The notes: generated by a model from the sequence alone, not told the origin. A stretch of 64,000 nt of DNA from Acetatifactor muris (GCF_024623325.1 NZ_JANJZD010000002.1:1-64000), one strand, 5' to 3'; positions 47,899 to 58,081 are shown, counted from the first letter of the stretch. Numbers and translations are program-made.

Positions 47899-48737
47899 TC
47901 CACCATGCCTTCCTGAAGTCCAACAATGCCAGAGAGGGAAAAAGTACGGTAATAATTGTAATATCCGTTTATAACCATTTCTTTCTCTCTTTCCCTCACA
48001 AAGCTGTCCATGATGTCTTCCGGTATAGTGATTTCATACTCGCAGGTCATATCCCCGTTCAACGCGGAATGCACGACCCTCCCCTCCAGTTCTCTTCCCA
48101 GAAAAGCTTCCGTAAAATTCATGACATGCCCCAGACTGCAATGGCACAACACTGGAGAAACCACAGAATCGGACAGGATAGATTCCTTTGCAAAAGGACA
48201 GTGGCAGGCATGGTATCGCTTCATCCTGTTATCCGCTGTCTTCAGGTATTCGTTCATATTACACGGGAACGCCATGCAGTACAGCTTATTCCCTTTTCTG
48301 ACAGGGGCCAGCATGGACGGATTCTGCCTGATAAACTCCAGCACCTCATCCGTTATATCCTGGCCGTAAAAATCTTTCTTTTCCCGGTTCAGTTCCTCAA
48401 AATGATTCATTTCATCATCCTGATGTTTCTGGAGAAATACATCCAGGTCCCCAATTTTCAGAAATTTTTCACGCGCCCAGACAGACTGTGAAGGGTGAAG
48501 CCCGTGCCTTACCCGGCAGAGTATCTTTTCTACGGTTTTTATGTCTGCCATCCTCTCAAACCGCTCTATGAAAAGGTACATGTTACGGCACTGGCAGCTG
48601 CACTCGGATTCTATGTCCGGCAGGGTAAGCCCGTCTGTAAGTTCCTTCCAGAATTTCTCTCCCAGTTCCGCGCAGATTTCCCTCTGAAATGTGCTGAGCC
48701 CAAATTTTTCGTCATAATTTATATTTGTATCTCCCAT
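47844..48737 (-). CDS. Cys-rich protein, L-2-amino-thiazoline-4-carboxylate hydrolase-like (DUF6144-like)
   Basis: 297 residues, GGGAGGAG before the ATG. Cysteine motifs: ECSCQCRNMYLFIERF near residue 47, YHACHCPFAKESI near 176 and VLCHCSLGHVMNFTEAFLG near 195. The CxCP(F/W)A and CxCS(L)G pair, followed by a beta part (VVHSALNGDMTCEYEITIPE), resembles proteins annotated as L-2ATC hydrolase family or DUF6144. A metal site or thiol chemistry is possible. The assignment is from pattern memory only. Confidence 0.6.
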   Translation of the reverse strand: MGDTNINYDEKFGLSTFQREICAELGEKFWKELTDGLTLPDIESECSCQCRNMYLFIERFERMADIKTVEKILCRVRHGLHPSQSVWAREKFLKIGDLDVFLQKHQDDEMNHFEELNREKKDFYGQDITDEVLEFIRQNPSMLAPVRKGNKLYCMAFPCNMNEYLKTADNRMKRYHACHCPFAKESILSDSVVSPVLCHCSLGHVMNFTEAFLGRELEGRVVHSALNGDMTCEYEITIPEDIMDSFVREREKEMVINGYYNYYRTFSLSGIVGLQEGMVEWIMPKEGGKKALPWFFM

Positions 48738-48799
48738 GTATCTCTCCTCCCATTTTCATATACTGAACGGCATAATTAAATTATGCACTTCTTTTCCAG

Positions 48800-49258
48800 T
48801 CAGTCAAGTGGAAAATCCAGTTGCATTTCATCCTTTCGGAAGTTAAATCCCAATTTTTCATAAAGCCGTCTGCCCTGTTTTGTAGCGCCCAGACATACCC
48901 GGCCCGCACCCCACTCTTTGGCGGACTGCAGACATTTTACTACCATCTGCTGAGCCAGACCCTGCCTGCGGTAATGGGGATGGGTATATACATTGTGAAG
49001 AAACCCAACCCGTCCGCTGGGGTTCTCCAAAACAGGCAATTCTTCTACCAGCGAGAGCATAGCACAGGAAACAATCTTTCCCTCGTCCTCCGCTAACCAG
49101 ACTACACATGTACCCACGGACAAATGCTTTCGCAGATATCCCTCCACAGCCTTGGCAAAAAGTTCACTGCCCCGGGTACCTTTTACTGTTTCTTGAAACT
49201 GTCTGCGCACTTCTATCAGCCGATCCACATCTTCTACATCCGCTTTATGTATGACCAT
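48800..49258 (-). CDS. GNAT-family N-acetyltransferase
   Basis: 152 residues from ATG 49258; an upstream TTG at 49282 is possible. Core blocks: VIHKADVEDVDRLIEVRRQF, VVWLAEDEGKIVSCAMLSLV, motif A FLHNVYTHPHYRRQGLAQQM (RRQGLA), ARVCLGATKQ-type strand and RLYEKLGFNFR. A single-domain acetyltransferase of typical length; substrate unknown. Confidence 0.88.
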   Translation of the reverse strand: MVIHKADVEDVDRLIEVRRQFQETVKGTRGSELFAKAVEGYLRKHLSVGTCVVWLAEDEGKIVSCAMLSLVEELPVLENPSGRVGFLHNVYTHPHYRRQGLAQQMVVKCLQSAKEWGAGRVCLGATKQGRRLYEKLGFNFRKDEMQLDFPLD

Positions 49259-49296
49259 ATTACCCACACCCGCCTTCTTCAAAATGTCCGCAATCT

Positions 49297-50125
49297 TTAT
49301 ATTTTCTCTCTTTCAAACACGCTTTCGCTGAATATGTTTATGTTTTCTTCATAAGCATTTAAGGTCCGTGTGATTCTACCTTCTGACTGGAAAACCACCG
49401 CATCATCCCCATTTTGTATGCTCTTTGCAGGAAATGCCTGTAACCTTTGCCTGCTTGCCATCTGGTTTTTTAAATAATTCTCCTGTACCGCTGCCCGGTT
49501 CTCCTGTACCCTTTTCACTGCCTTACTCTCTATTTCCCCTATCAGTTCTTCCATCCTTTCATGGCGTTTCTCCCACCATGATTTTTCATTGTCTGCAGAA
49601 AGTGGTGAACCGTCCTTTACAGGTATCCCTTCGCCATGGCACTGTTCAGGTGTCGCCCCGATGACCTGATAGCCAATCATCCTGGAACCCATGATTCCGG
49701 TACCGGAATACATTTTCCTAACCATTCCTAATACTGTTTTTTCCCATTCCGGATCTGATTTCATTCTTTCAAAACATTCCTCAGTAATTGTCAGTGCCCC
49801 GCCCACGCAGGTAGAACGGTACCAGCCACTGACAGGCATAACCGACATTTCATTCATGAACCACTGCTTGTATTCGTCCATCGTCATTTCCTCTTTGGAT
49901 TTACCGGAAAGGCTGTGGTCATATACAAACCCAAAATAACTCGGCGTCTGCGAAACCACCATATCCCCTTCCCATGGAGATAATCCGGACTTTTCTGCTG
50001 TCTCCTTTTCTTTTGCGGTTTTCTGCATACCCGCCGAAAAACTTCCCTTATCTGCTGCTTTTCTTCTGCTGCTTGTGCAGGGGGTACGGATTCATCCCTG
50101 CACCGCTCACGTTACCAATACTCAT
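49297..50125 (-). pseudogene. DUF6033-like gene with early frameshift
   Basis: ATG 50125 has AAAGGAG six bases before it and reads MSIGNVSGAGMNPYPLHKQQ, a start often seen in Lachnospiraceae DUF6033-type proteins, but reaches a stop after 25 codons. The other frame continues at once (ADKGSFSAGMQKTAKEKETA) for 243 codons to 49297: VSQTPSYFGFVYDHSL, YRSTCVGGALTITEECFERM, EWEKTVLGMVRKMYSGTG. The two are one gene with a single shift near 50050-50065. Function unknown. A dispersed repeat lies 54 bases upstream. Confidence 0.65.
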
Positions 50126-50178
50126 ACCAGTCTCCTTTCTTGTACCCTCTGCGGTTAAAAAGCCGGAAAACGTACTCC

Positions 50179-50212
50179 TATTATCACCCTGTTGACCGAT
50201 TTTGAGAAGACT
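50179..50212 (+). repeat. Dispersed repeat, copy 5
   Basis: CTATTATCACCCTGTTGACC followed by GATTTTGAGAAGAC. Nearly the same as copy 2. It lies 54 bases before the start of the minus-strand DUF6033-like gene. Bases 50213-50418 hold nothing else I can name. Confidence 0.65.
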
Positions 50213-50418
50213 CCGGGTTCTTATTCCACAAGTTCAATCTCAAAGAAATCTCAAGAATCATGGAAAGATATTTATATTGTAACCAGATAAAATGTTCTGA
50301 AATTCCCCTTTACCGCAAAAAGGACGGCCATCACAAACGATTGCCGCCCTGCAATTATTTTCCTGTCCTATATCTGCTTCAAACCATTCAGGCGGAGAAT
50401 TCCTTCCGTATCTCCGCT

Positions 50419-50751
50419 TTATTCCATCTTTTCCGGCCACTTTAACCCATCTGTTTCCCTTAATAATCCCATATGAAACAACACCTGCACGCAGTCCGCA
50501 TATCCCTGGATATATGCCCTTCTCTCCTGAACAGACGCAAAGTCCTCCAGGCAGTCTTTCATTTTTTCCGCCTGATTCTGCTGCTCTGCAGATAAGGTTT
50601 TTAAAAATTCTTCCCACTCCGGCTCGGTTTCTTTCCAGACAGCCAGAGCCTCTTCATACTCCGGCGTGCGGATATAACTTTCCCTGTTCACATTCTCCCC
50701 GTTTAAGTTACCCAGGAACTCAGCCATTTTCACCCACATATCATTTGACAT
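50419..50751 (-). CDS. Small helical protein, unknown
   Basis: 110 residues from ATG 50751 (AAGGAG at the proper distance; the ATG at 50757 is too close). All helical and acidic: MWVKMAEFLGNLNGENV, PEWEEFLKTLSAEQQNQAEK, then ASVQERRAYIQGYADCVQVL. The last block recalls the YxxGYRxAxQM end of DUF6809-type proteins, so a distant relation to the first gene of the window is possible. Divergent from the XRE gene. Confidence 0.65.
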   Translation of the reverse strand: MSNDMWVKMAEFLGNLNGENVNRESYIRTPEYEEALAVWKETEPEWEEFLKTLSAEQQNQAEKMKDCLEDFASVQERRAYIQGYADCVQVLFHMGLLRETDGLKWPEKME

Positions 50752-50917
50752 TTCCATTTCTCCTTCCTCATTCTTAATTTCAATTCCTGCATTTTCCGTA
50801 TATTCCTATCTCCTGATGCACATTATATATGTTATAGGAGAACTTTTTCAACCATAATCGCTTAATTATTGAAACTATAGCAGATAAAATTAAGCCATTA
50901 TACTTGGAGGTGAACGG

Positions 50918-51262
50918 ATGGACGACTTATTAAAACAGATTGGAAACCGGATACTTCATCGCAGGAAGCAGCTCCGGATGACACAGGAAGAACTGTCTGA
51001 AAAGGCAGGTATCACCCCTCAGACCGTTTCTTCCGCAGAACTTGGCAAAAAGGCGCTGCGCCCGGAAAATATCATCCGGGTCTGTTCCGCACTGGAAATC
51101 AGCACCGATTACCTGCTTCTCGGAGAAGTGAATGCCAGCGACCACTGGATCCTGATTTCCAGAATCTCAAATCTGCATCCCGCACAATACCGTCATCTCG
51201 AAGATATTATCAACAGCTTTATCTCCGCCTTGGAGGTGCGTGAAACACAAAAAAGTAAATAG
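50918..51262 (+). CDS. XRE-family HTH regulator
   Basis: 114 residues, TTGGAGGTG before the ATG. XRE/Cro HTH at residues 8-65: IGNRILHRRKQLRMTQEELS, EKAGITPQTVSSAELGKKAL, ENIIRVCSALEISTDYLLLG. The C-terminal 40 residues (PAQYRHLEDIINSFISALEV) are a dimer helix. It is the only plus-strand gene in the 50-64 kb backbone and converges on parR, 15 bases apart. A likely switch for the plasmid-type genes. Confidence 0.85.
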   Translation: MDDLLKQIGNRILHRRKQLRMTQEELSEKAGITPQTVSSAELGKKALRPENIIRVCSALEISTDYLLLGEVNASDHWILISRISNLHPAQYRHLEDIINSFISALEVRETQKSK

Positions 51263-51277
51263 TTCTCCCCATGTTAA

Positions 51278-51682
51278 TCAGTTACTCCGAAATGCTGACA
51301 TGGTATCTGCAATCAGTGCTCGTGTTGCCTGATCCATCTCTTTTGGCGGATATTCTCCATCTGGTTTCTTCTCCGACTTGAAAGCGCCCTGTTTCCATAT
51401 AGTTTCACTTTTTATCTCTGTTTTATCCTCTGTCTGCCTGACATTTTCCTTACGGCCAAGAATCTCCGCAACGATTTCTTCGATTGCCGCCCTGTCTATA
51501 GTCTGGGGAATGGCAATATCCGGTGTTTCCGGGCAGTTGATATAGTGGAGGACCGCATTCACAAGAAACTGTGCTTTGCTGCGCGGCCCCTGTTTTTCCA
51601 GCAGACGAATCACGGCGTCATGGGCCGGATCATTTTCATTGAATTTGATACAGAACCGCTCCCGGTCTTTCTTTCCACCCAT
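51278..51682 (-). CDS. ParR-like partition adaptor
   Basis: 134 residues from ATG 51682 (AGGTGAG before it), 4 bases after the ParM-like stop. The N-terminal 60 residues (FCIKFNENDPAHDAVIRLLE, SKAQFLVNAVLHYI) look like a ribbon-helix-helix with a strand then two helices. A flexible charged linker and a C-terminal helix (MDQATRALIADTMSAF) follow, the usual place for contact with ParM filaments. The family is weakly conserved, so the call rests mostly on gene order behind parM. Confidence 0.7.
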   Translation of the reverse strand: MGGKKDRERFCIKFNENDPAHDAVIRLLEKQGPRSKAQFLVNAVLHYINCPETPDIAIPQTIDRAAIEEIVAEILGRKENVRQTEDKTEIKSETIWKQGAFKSEKKPDGEYPPKEMDQATRALIADTMSAFRSN

Positions 51683-51686
51683 AAGC

Positions 51687-52601
51687 TCACCTGCCTGCCG
51701 TTTCCATCTTATAGAGAAATTCATATCCCTTTGCATTGGCATTGATATCCTCCACAAATAAAGCATTCCCCACCTTCCCGGAAGCTTCAATCTGTCGGCG
51801 CAGAAGAATGGCGCCGCCCCCCACAAATACCACTATGCCGGACATCAGATCCAGCATACGCTCCCGCAGGCTGTTTGCCAGGTCATTTACAAAATCCTGC
51901 GCCAGCTTTTCTACAAGGGTGTAGACTTTCGGGGCATAGGTGCTCTCACCGTTCTTTAAGATACCGTCAATATCCGTTTCTTCCAGCAGGATGTCAAATT
52001 CCGAGTTGGCTTTCGTCCGAATCCGGTTATAGAGCAGGATCACTCCGTTTTCCAGGGAATCGCAGATACTCAGATCCGCCCGCCCGGAACGCATCATCAG
52101 GTAGTCTGCCGTAAACCCGCCGATATCTACGATAAGCACCCTCGGCTTGTCCAGCAGCCTGTCCATCATGGTCACGGCCGCCGCAAAAGCCTGGGGATAG
52201 CAGCGCACATCTTCAATATAGATGGTATACGGGTTGTCACGGTATTGGAAGTTTATAATGCCCCTGTTGGAAAAATACCGTATAAAGGACTGATTCTGTG
52301 CCCCATAATGTGCTGGCGGAAGCCCCACAGCCAGAGACACATGCACCACTTCCTCCCCATACCTCTCCTTTAAATGGAGTTCCTCTGCGATACCGAATAA
52401 GGTCAGGATAAAAAAGCGGTCATCCTCTGTCTTATCCCTTTTATAAGGAATCCTCTGGTTTGACAACGTGTAAAACTTCCCCTGGTATTCCAGGATGTCG
52501 CTGCCGAATGGTCTGGTAATGCTCTCCATTAGCCCGGACACAAAGGGCCTGCTGTGGATTGTCTTCATCTGTTTGTTTCCGTGGTCGATTGCAATTAACA
52601 T
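51687..52601 (-). CDS. ParM/StbA-like actin ATPase
   Basis: 304 residues. Actin-fold signatures: phosphate 1 LIAIDHGNKQMKTI, phosphate 2 LIVDIGGFTADYLMM and adenosine motif GIVVFVGGGAILLRR. Also VSLAVGLPPAHYGAQNQSF, as in plasmid ParM/Alp proteins. It would form dynamic filaments that push sister plasmids apart, bound through ParR at a centromere. A partition system of this kind points to replication as a plasmid, at least in part of the life cycle. Confidence 0.88.
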   Translation of the reverse strand: MLIAIDHGNKQMKTIHSRPFVSGLMESITRPFGSDILEYQGKFYTLSNQRIPYKRDKTEDDRFFILTLFGIAEELHLKERYGEEVVHVSLAVGLPPAHYGAQNQSFIRYFSNRGIINFQYRDNPYTIYIEDVRCYPQAFAAAVTMMDRLLDKPRVLIVDIGGFTADYLMMRSGRADLSICDSLENGVILLYNRIRTKANSEFDILLEETDIDGILKNGESTYAPKVYTLVEKLAQDFVNDLANSLRERMLDLMSGIVVFVGGGAILLRRQIEASGKVGNALFVEDINANAKGYEFLYKMETAGR

Positions 52602-52637
52602 AGTTTTTCATCTCCTTTTTTATTTTATACTTATCCT

Positions 52638-52656
52638 TTACGCATGGATTACGCAT
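52638..52656. repeat. Two TTACGCAT direct repeats before parM
   Basis: TTACGCAT at 52638-52645 and 52649-52656, 11 bases apart, about 40 bases upstream of the ParM start. Two helical-turn-spaced repeats could be part of a parC centromere, but real ones usually have more copies. Confidence 0.3.
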
Positions 52657-52681
52657 TTTTCAACAGAAACATTCTTTTTGG

Positions 52682-52731
52682 AAAAAGAAAAAAGCAGAGG
52701 TGACAGCATATAAAACTGCCACACCCTGCTT
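52682..52731 (-). terminator. Terminator after the 208-residue gene
   Basis: Minus strand arms AAGCAGGGTGTGGCAG and CTGTCACCTCTGCTT (G-U pairs and a one-base bulge), loop TTTTATATG, then TTTTTTC. It lies 34 bases past the stop at 52765 and separates that gene from parM. Confidence 0.7.
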
Positions 52732-52764
52732 TCCGCACAAGATAACCTGTCCTGCCCTCTCCGG

Positions 52765-53391
52765 TCAGGTATGTATCCCATAATACGCTTTTTCCATATT
52801 CTCCCGGCCATGGAGGATAACACCTCCGCAGATACCGTTCCCATAGGGCGTCTGTTCCTGGAAGAAAAAGCTGTACGGTTCAAAATCATCATACACCGTG
52901 ATCTGCCTGCTGCCTTTCCATCTCAGGAAATGGTCTGCCAGGAACTTCCCCAGTTTTTTCCGCAATGCCTTCGTCTCCGCCACTGTTTTCAGATTCCTCC
53001 TGCTCTGAAATTCTATCTTTGGCCTGCTGCTTTCTTCTAAGGACAGCATCTTTATCTGCATACCATCCTCCCGGCTCTGCTTTATGGAAGTTTTAAATTT
53101 CTCATAGGAAAGCCGGACTGTTTCAGTTCTGCCGGACACCTTCCCTCCCCCTGCGTCACTGAGCCAGGTAAATTCTATTTCCAGAATATCCGCCTGCTCG
53201 AAAGACTTCTGTAATGACACTTTTGCAAAGGAACGGATATCGGATACCGTCATATATCGTCTTTCTTCCAGTTCCAGCAGCTCTTTCTCCGTAAGGACAA
53301 AGCCCTGGGGAGAGTGGCAATCTTTAGAGAACGTCCGCAGGGTAATGCAGTCCTCGGATGCGGATAGTTTTATCATCGTCCTGTTATTCAT
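52765..53391 (-). CDS. Hypothetical protein of element backbone
   Basis: 208 residues from ATG 53391 (GGAGG seven bases before). Mixed alpha/beta: MIKLSASEDCITLRTFSKDC, FVLTEKELLELEERRYMTVS, a basic stretch SRRNLKTVAETKALRKKLGK and a C-terminal block SRQITVYDDFEPYSFFFQEQ. No membrane segment and no motif I know. It follows the ligase gene by about 95 bases on the same strand. Confidence 0.65.
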   Translation of the reverse strand: MNNRTMIKLSASEDCITLRTFSKDCHSPQGFVLTEKELLELEERRYMTVSDIRSFAKVSLQKSFEQADILEIEFTWLSDAGGGKVSGRTETVRLSYEKFKTSIKQSREDGMQIKMLSLEESSRPKIEFQSRRNLKTVAETKALRKKLGKFLADHFLRWKGSRQITVYDDFEPYSFFFQEQTPYGNGICGGVILHGRENMEKAYYGIHT

Positions 53392-53486
53392 CTTATAGCC
53401 TCCTTCCAAACAGGGGAGAGCGTCTGTTCCCTCTCCCCGTATACTATGATTTACTTGTTTCTGGCCGCAGTCTGTTAAGGGGTATT

Positions 53487-55503
53487 TCACTCGCCTGCCA
53501 TCTGGAAAAACTGGGCCGGCGTCAGAACCTTTATTCCCAGTTCCCTTGCCTTTGCCAGCTTGCTTCCGGCATTCTCCCCGCAGACCAGGTAATCCGTCTT
53601 TTTGCTCACCGAACTCCCGGCATGGGCGCCCAGAGATTCAATCTTCTCATTGATGCCGCTGCGGGTATAGGGTTCCACCTTTCCGGTCACCACGACAGTC
53701 AACCCCACAAAAGGGTTTTCCCTTACTGCGTCCGTATTGTTTTCCGCTGTCCTTTTTTCGATATGTAACATTTGCTGTAATACCTCCCATACATACAGAT
53801 TTTCTTCATCATAAAACCACTCATGGATATTGTTGTGCAGGGTATCCCCAAAATCAGGGAGCTGCGTAAAATCATACTGGTGATGCACCGCGTCCTCAAA
53901 TTCCTCCAGGTCACTATGGAACACTCCGGCAAGGGTCCGGCTGGCCGTATTTCCCACCATAAGAATATCCATGGCAATCAGATACTGCTCAAAGGTGGTA
54001 TTCCTGCTGCCCTGGATGGCATTCCACAGGCGCTGCCAGGATTTCTCCCCGAAGCCTTCCATATTTACAATCTCGTCCTTATGCCGGTCAAGCCCATAGA
54101 TATCCATGTAGGTGTGAATCCACCCTTTTCCAATGAATTTCTCCAGAGTTGCCTCTGACAGACCTTCGATATTCATAGCTTTCTGGCTGACGAAATGCAC
54201 GAACTGGCGCAGACGCCTGGTCTCACAGTTCTGGTTATCGCAGAACAGAGTCTTAGTAATCTTATCTTTCCCATTTTCCACGGAACGGCTCTCGTGGATG
54301 CGGGCAGGCTCCCCACAGCAGGGGCATTTTTTCGGCACGGCCTGCTCCATGACAAAGCGGCCGCGGTCCAGATTTTCCTCTACATGGGGGATGATCATAT
54401 TCCGCTTGCTGACCAGTATCCGGCAGCCGGGCATCAGCTCCATCCCTTCAATAAAGGAAAGGTTGTGCAGGCTTGCCCTGGATACCTCGCATCCATCTAT
54501 CTCCACCGGCTCAAAAACCGCCACCGGCGAGATCTCCCCGGAACGGGAAGGATTCCACTCAATGAAGAACAGCTTTGTTTCGTGGAGCTTGTCCTCGAAT
54601 TTAAAGGCCAGCCCATCTTTGTAGTGATGCCCTGTCCTGCCGCAGGACCGGGAAAAGGCTATGTCATTGTAGGAAGCCACGATCCCGTCAATGGGGATAT
54701 CGCCCGCCTCTGCAAACTGCCGCAGCTTTGCAATACCGTCCGCCATCTCCTGGCAGGCCAGTTTCCTCTTGCTGATGACAAATTTGCAGACCTGGAAACC
54801 CAGTTCCGGGAGTTTCCGCAGTTTCTGGGACTTTGATTCCATTTCCTGAAATCCTTCCACCACGGCAAAGGGCATGAACATCACCCTGCGCTCCCGGCAG
54901 ACCGCCGCATCCAGAAGGCGCACGGAGCCGGCGGCCAGGTTCCTTCCGTTCTTGTAACGCTCACCGCTGCTGTCCGTCAGGGTTTCCTGCAGTTTCAAAA
55001 AATCACCGGGGCGGATGAACGCCTCCCCGCTCACCACCAGACGTTCCCTGTGGGGAATGTGCTGTGGTATCCCGGAAATGCCCCGGACATTGTGTGTCAC
55101 CACTTCGCCGGTATCTCCGTCACCACGGGTGGCAGCCTCGGCCAGTTTCCCGTCCTCATAAGTCAGCTTGACCGTCAGGCCGTCCAGTTTTAACATCAAA
55201 AGGATCTGATGCTCCCCTGCAAAGGAGACCAGTTCCTCCACGCTTTTCGTCTTGTCCAGTGAGAGCAGCGGGATCGGATGGCCTGTCTTTTTAAGCTCAC
55301 TGACTGCCTGAAATCCCACTGTCTGGGTGGGAGAATCTGCCATCCATATCCCCGTTTCCTTCTCCAATGCTGCCAGCTCGTCATACATCCGGTCATAGAC
55401 TTCATCGGTAACAGACGGGGCATTACTGTTATAATACTCATCCCTGTACCGGTTTAACTGTGCAAGTCAGTGCCTGTATCTTTTCCCATGCGTTCTGTGT
55501 CAT
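53487..55503 (-). CDS. ligA: NAD-dependent DNA ligase with a 5' frameshift
   Basis: Joined length about 672 residues, normal for LigA. ATG 55503 directly follows the upstream stop and has GGAGG eight bases before. After MTQNAWEKIQALT the frame breaks near 55465 (one base lost or two gained), then resumes AQLNRYRDEYYNSNAPSVTD (Ia domain). Next come KLDG with the adenylated Lys and TRGDGDTGE, then the OB fold. A four-Cys zinc finger (CPCCGE, FCDNQNC), HhH region (GFGEKSWQRLWNAI) and BRCT domain (VVVTGKVEPYTRSG to the end) follow. It seals nicks using NAD+. Without the first 39 residues NAD+ binding should fail. Confidence 0.88.
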
Positions 55504-55827
55504 TTAAGCCACCTCCTGTCCTGTGATATGGAAGGACATAACCAAAAATTCTTTGGTATGTTCTTTGCCTTTGCAGTAGATACTGCAGATGCCGTCATGA
55601 AACTCCCAGTCGGAGGCATTACACCACCAGAGAACAAATCCCTTTCCATCATTTGCCAAGCTCACTTTATGGTCTGGCTCATTTGGCACGATACTGTAAA
55701 AGCCTTGGGTATTTGCCATCGTAACCTTGCGTTTCTGCCCTGTAAATTCCGGCCTGCAGTGAACAAGAATCTCCAAACAGGTTCCCTTCTTTATGGTCTT
55801 TTTTAATTGATTCAGATTTTTTACCAT
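55504..55827 (-). CDS. Small hypothetical protein before ligA
   Basis: 107 residues from ATG 55827 (AAGGAGG five bases before). Beta-rich: TCLEILVHCRPEFTGQKRKV, FYSIVPNEPDHKVSLAN, GFVLWWCNASDWEFHDGICS. It looks like a compact single domain, not recognised. Its TAA is directly followed by the ligA ATG, so the two are translated together. Confidence 0.65.
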   Translation of the reverse strand: MVKNLNQLKKTIKKGTCLEILVHCRPEFTGQKRKVTMANTQGFYSIVPNEPDHKVSLANDGKGFVLWWCNASDWEFHDGICSIYCKGKEHTKEFLVMSFHITGQEVA

Positions 55828-55886
55828 AAGTTCCTCCTTATCATTGAAAAGGGCAGGATGTCCTGAAACACCCTGCCACATACTTA

Positions 55887-58081
55887 TCAAGCGGCATCTG
55901 CCAATGCAGTTCCCGCAAGCTCCTCTTTGTTCTCCATCAGATCCTTCATCAGAACATCCACCAGAAGCTGGCCCCGCAGATCGCCGGTACGGATGATGAC
56001 CTGATTCTCCCGCATCTTTGTAAACTCCTGGTTCCGTAAGATACGGCTCTTTTCTGCAAGTCCCCTTTCCTTTGCGGTGATCCTTTTGGAAATTACCTGC
56101 TGCCATTCCCGCAGGAATTTTTCCGCATCTTTGATATCCGCTTTTTGACGGTCATACATGGTCCTTTTCTGCCGTACCGTTCCGTCCGGTTCAATCTCCA
56201 GGGTATAATAGGGGGCATCCGGTTTAGAAACCTTGCGCAGAAACATCACATAGCTTTCCTTTCTTTCAATGCGCTCCCAGTACCTGTCACTGCTCCCGAC
56301 ACAATGATGGAGCTTTTCTCCCTCATCCATGATATCTTCGATCCGTGACGGTACAATGACGGCGTAATCCTTCCCGGTATATCCGTAGATCTCTTTTACT
56401 TCCTGATAAATGTCCTCAACATGGGGATATTTCTCCAGAATCTCCCCCGCCCTGATCGCAAGTTCTTTCTGGCCGCAAAGTTCCACCAGCTCATCATGCC
56501 GCTGGCGAAGTTTCCGGACACGGTAGATGATCGCATCACCTGTATCCATTTTAAGGCGGCAGGCCATGGAGAGGTAATCGCTCCATGTGGTGAGCACCTC
56601 ACTGCTCTTCATACGGGTTTCCCGCATCTGGCGCCGGATGTAATTATAGATCTGTACGATGCTCATCCGGTCCGTGATAAACCGCAGTTTTTCCGGCAGG
56701 ATATTCTCTTTGCAGAACCATGCAACAGCATCATCCGGCAGACATTTCCCCGTAACCTTTTCATACTGCAGCCATGTCAGGAACTGCCGTCCGCCCTTCT
56801 TTTCCCGGAGCCGTTTCAACTGCTGGGAGTCGATCCCTAAAAGTTTCAGCAGGCTTCCCGAGTGGGGATTTTTGAAGGCATTTTCAAAATTATGGTAATC
56901 TCCCATACATTCCCTCACCAGGACAGGCAGGCGGGCCTTTGCCAGCTGCTCTAACTGCGGTATTCTCTCATAGACTGCAAGGTACTTTTCCGGGTCGATC
57001 TTTTGATTGTCCTGCAGGGTTTCTATCAACCCTGTACGGTGCAACTCCCTTGCGCCAAGTGTTGGAAGGGTCTTTCCATAAACCCGTCCTCTCCCACCCC
57101 CGTACCAGTGAGGAACACAAAATTCAGTCTTTATCCACCGGGTTTCAGACTGTTTATATAACCCCCAGGAATAAGCGTTCAGGGGTTTTGCATTTTTGTC
57201 ATAGACAGCCCTCCTTATTTCCCAGCTGCTGACTTCCGGATTTTTATAATCCCCTTTCCGGTATCTGCGGTATCCTTTGAATTCCCGAAGGATAAAGCCG
57301 TCCTCGCACCGCTGTATCAGGTACATCCTGGCATCCTCCGTCACAACCGTGCCGGCTTTGCCGATGGATTTGAAGGTGACCTCATGGCGGCAGCGCAGAC
57401 AGCGCCCCATCTTGTTATGACGGGGTTCCCTGACTGCCACTTCTTTTCCACAGAACGTACAATATCCGGTCTTTGCCCCTTTCCTGCTGTACTGGTAAAA
57501 GATATAATTTTCTGTAATGCCCACTTTATCAACCCAGCGATGCCAGTCTTTGGGCAGCTCCGGTGTCTGTTCCAGGTCCAGGTCCCAGGGGGCGGTCTCT
57601 CTCTTATGGCGTTGCTTTAGTTCTTCTGCACGGATCTTTAACTGATATTCAAACAGCCCCTGATAGCCTCCATGCTTTCCGCCAAGATATTTTTTTATCA
57701 GGTCATGCCCCTGTGGACTGATCCACTTATTTTTTGAAGCGTAGAAATACTCCGGCCATGGAAGCATATCCAGCTTTGCCGTCAGCCATCTCTCTTTGAT
57801 GCGGTCATAGGTGATAAATTCCCCTTTTTCCTTATCAATATATAATTCATAAGCAGGTTTTCTCCCTCCCGTCCGCATATGATCCGGAAGGAAAAATGCC
57901 GCTTTTAAAAAGCCGTGTATGATCTGGCAGCGCATATACAGGCTGCATTGGTAAGATAAGTAAACACGCTCGCCATTCCAGCTTTTATAAACAGTGCGCT
58001 GCGGCACATCTGCATCTGCCATCTGCATCATTTTAGAAGTAGCATTGATGCTCCTTAATTTCAGCAGTTCCTTTTTTTCAT
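55887..58081 (-). CDS. PcfJ-like protein, start frameshifted in an A7 run
   Basis: ATG 58081 overlaps the DUF7666 stop (ATGA) but is followed by seven A and a stop. One more A would give KELLKLRSINATSKMMQMAD, the usual PcfJ start, joined to the 714-residue frame. Landmarks: a Cys4 zinc site (YCTFCGKEVAVREP, GRCLRCRHEVTF, about residues 192-220 of that frame) and the PcfJ core VPSRIEDIMDEGEKLHHCVG with SYVMFLRKVSKPDAPYYTLE. PcfJ is encoded with conjugation genes on plasmids such as pCF10; its activity is not established. A later ATG at 58031 lacks a ribosome site. Confidence 0.85.

Noticed and set aside
47826..48491. 221-codon plus-strand frame
   Set aside because: Antisense to the 297-residue Cys-rich gene, which has a strong ribosome site.
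55887..58031. PcfJ starting at the ATG pair at 58031
   Set aside because: No ribosome site there, and the codons upstream encode the conserved PcfJ N-terminus once the A7 run is corrected.
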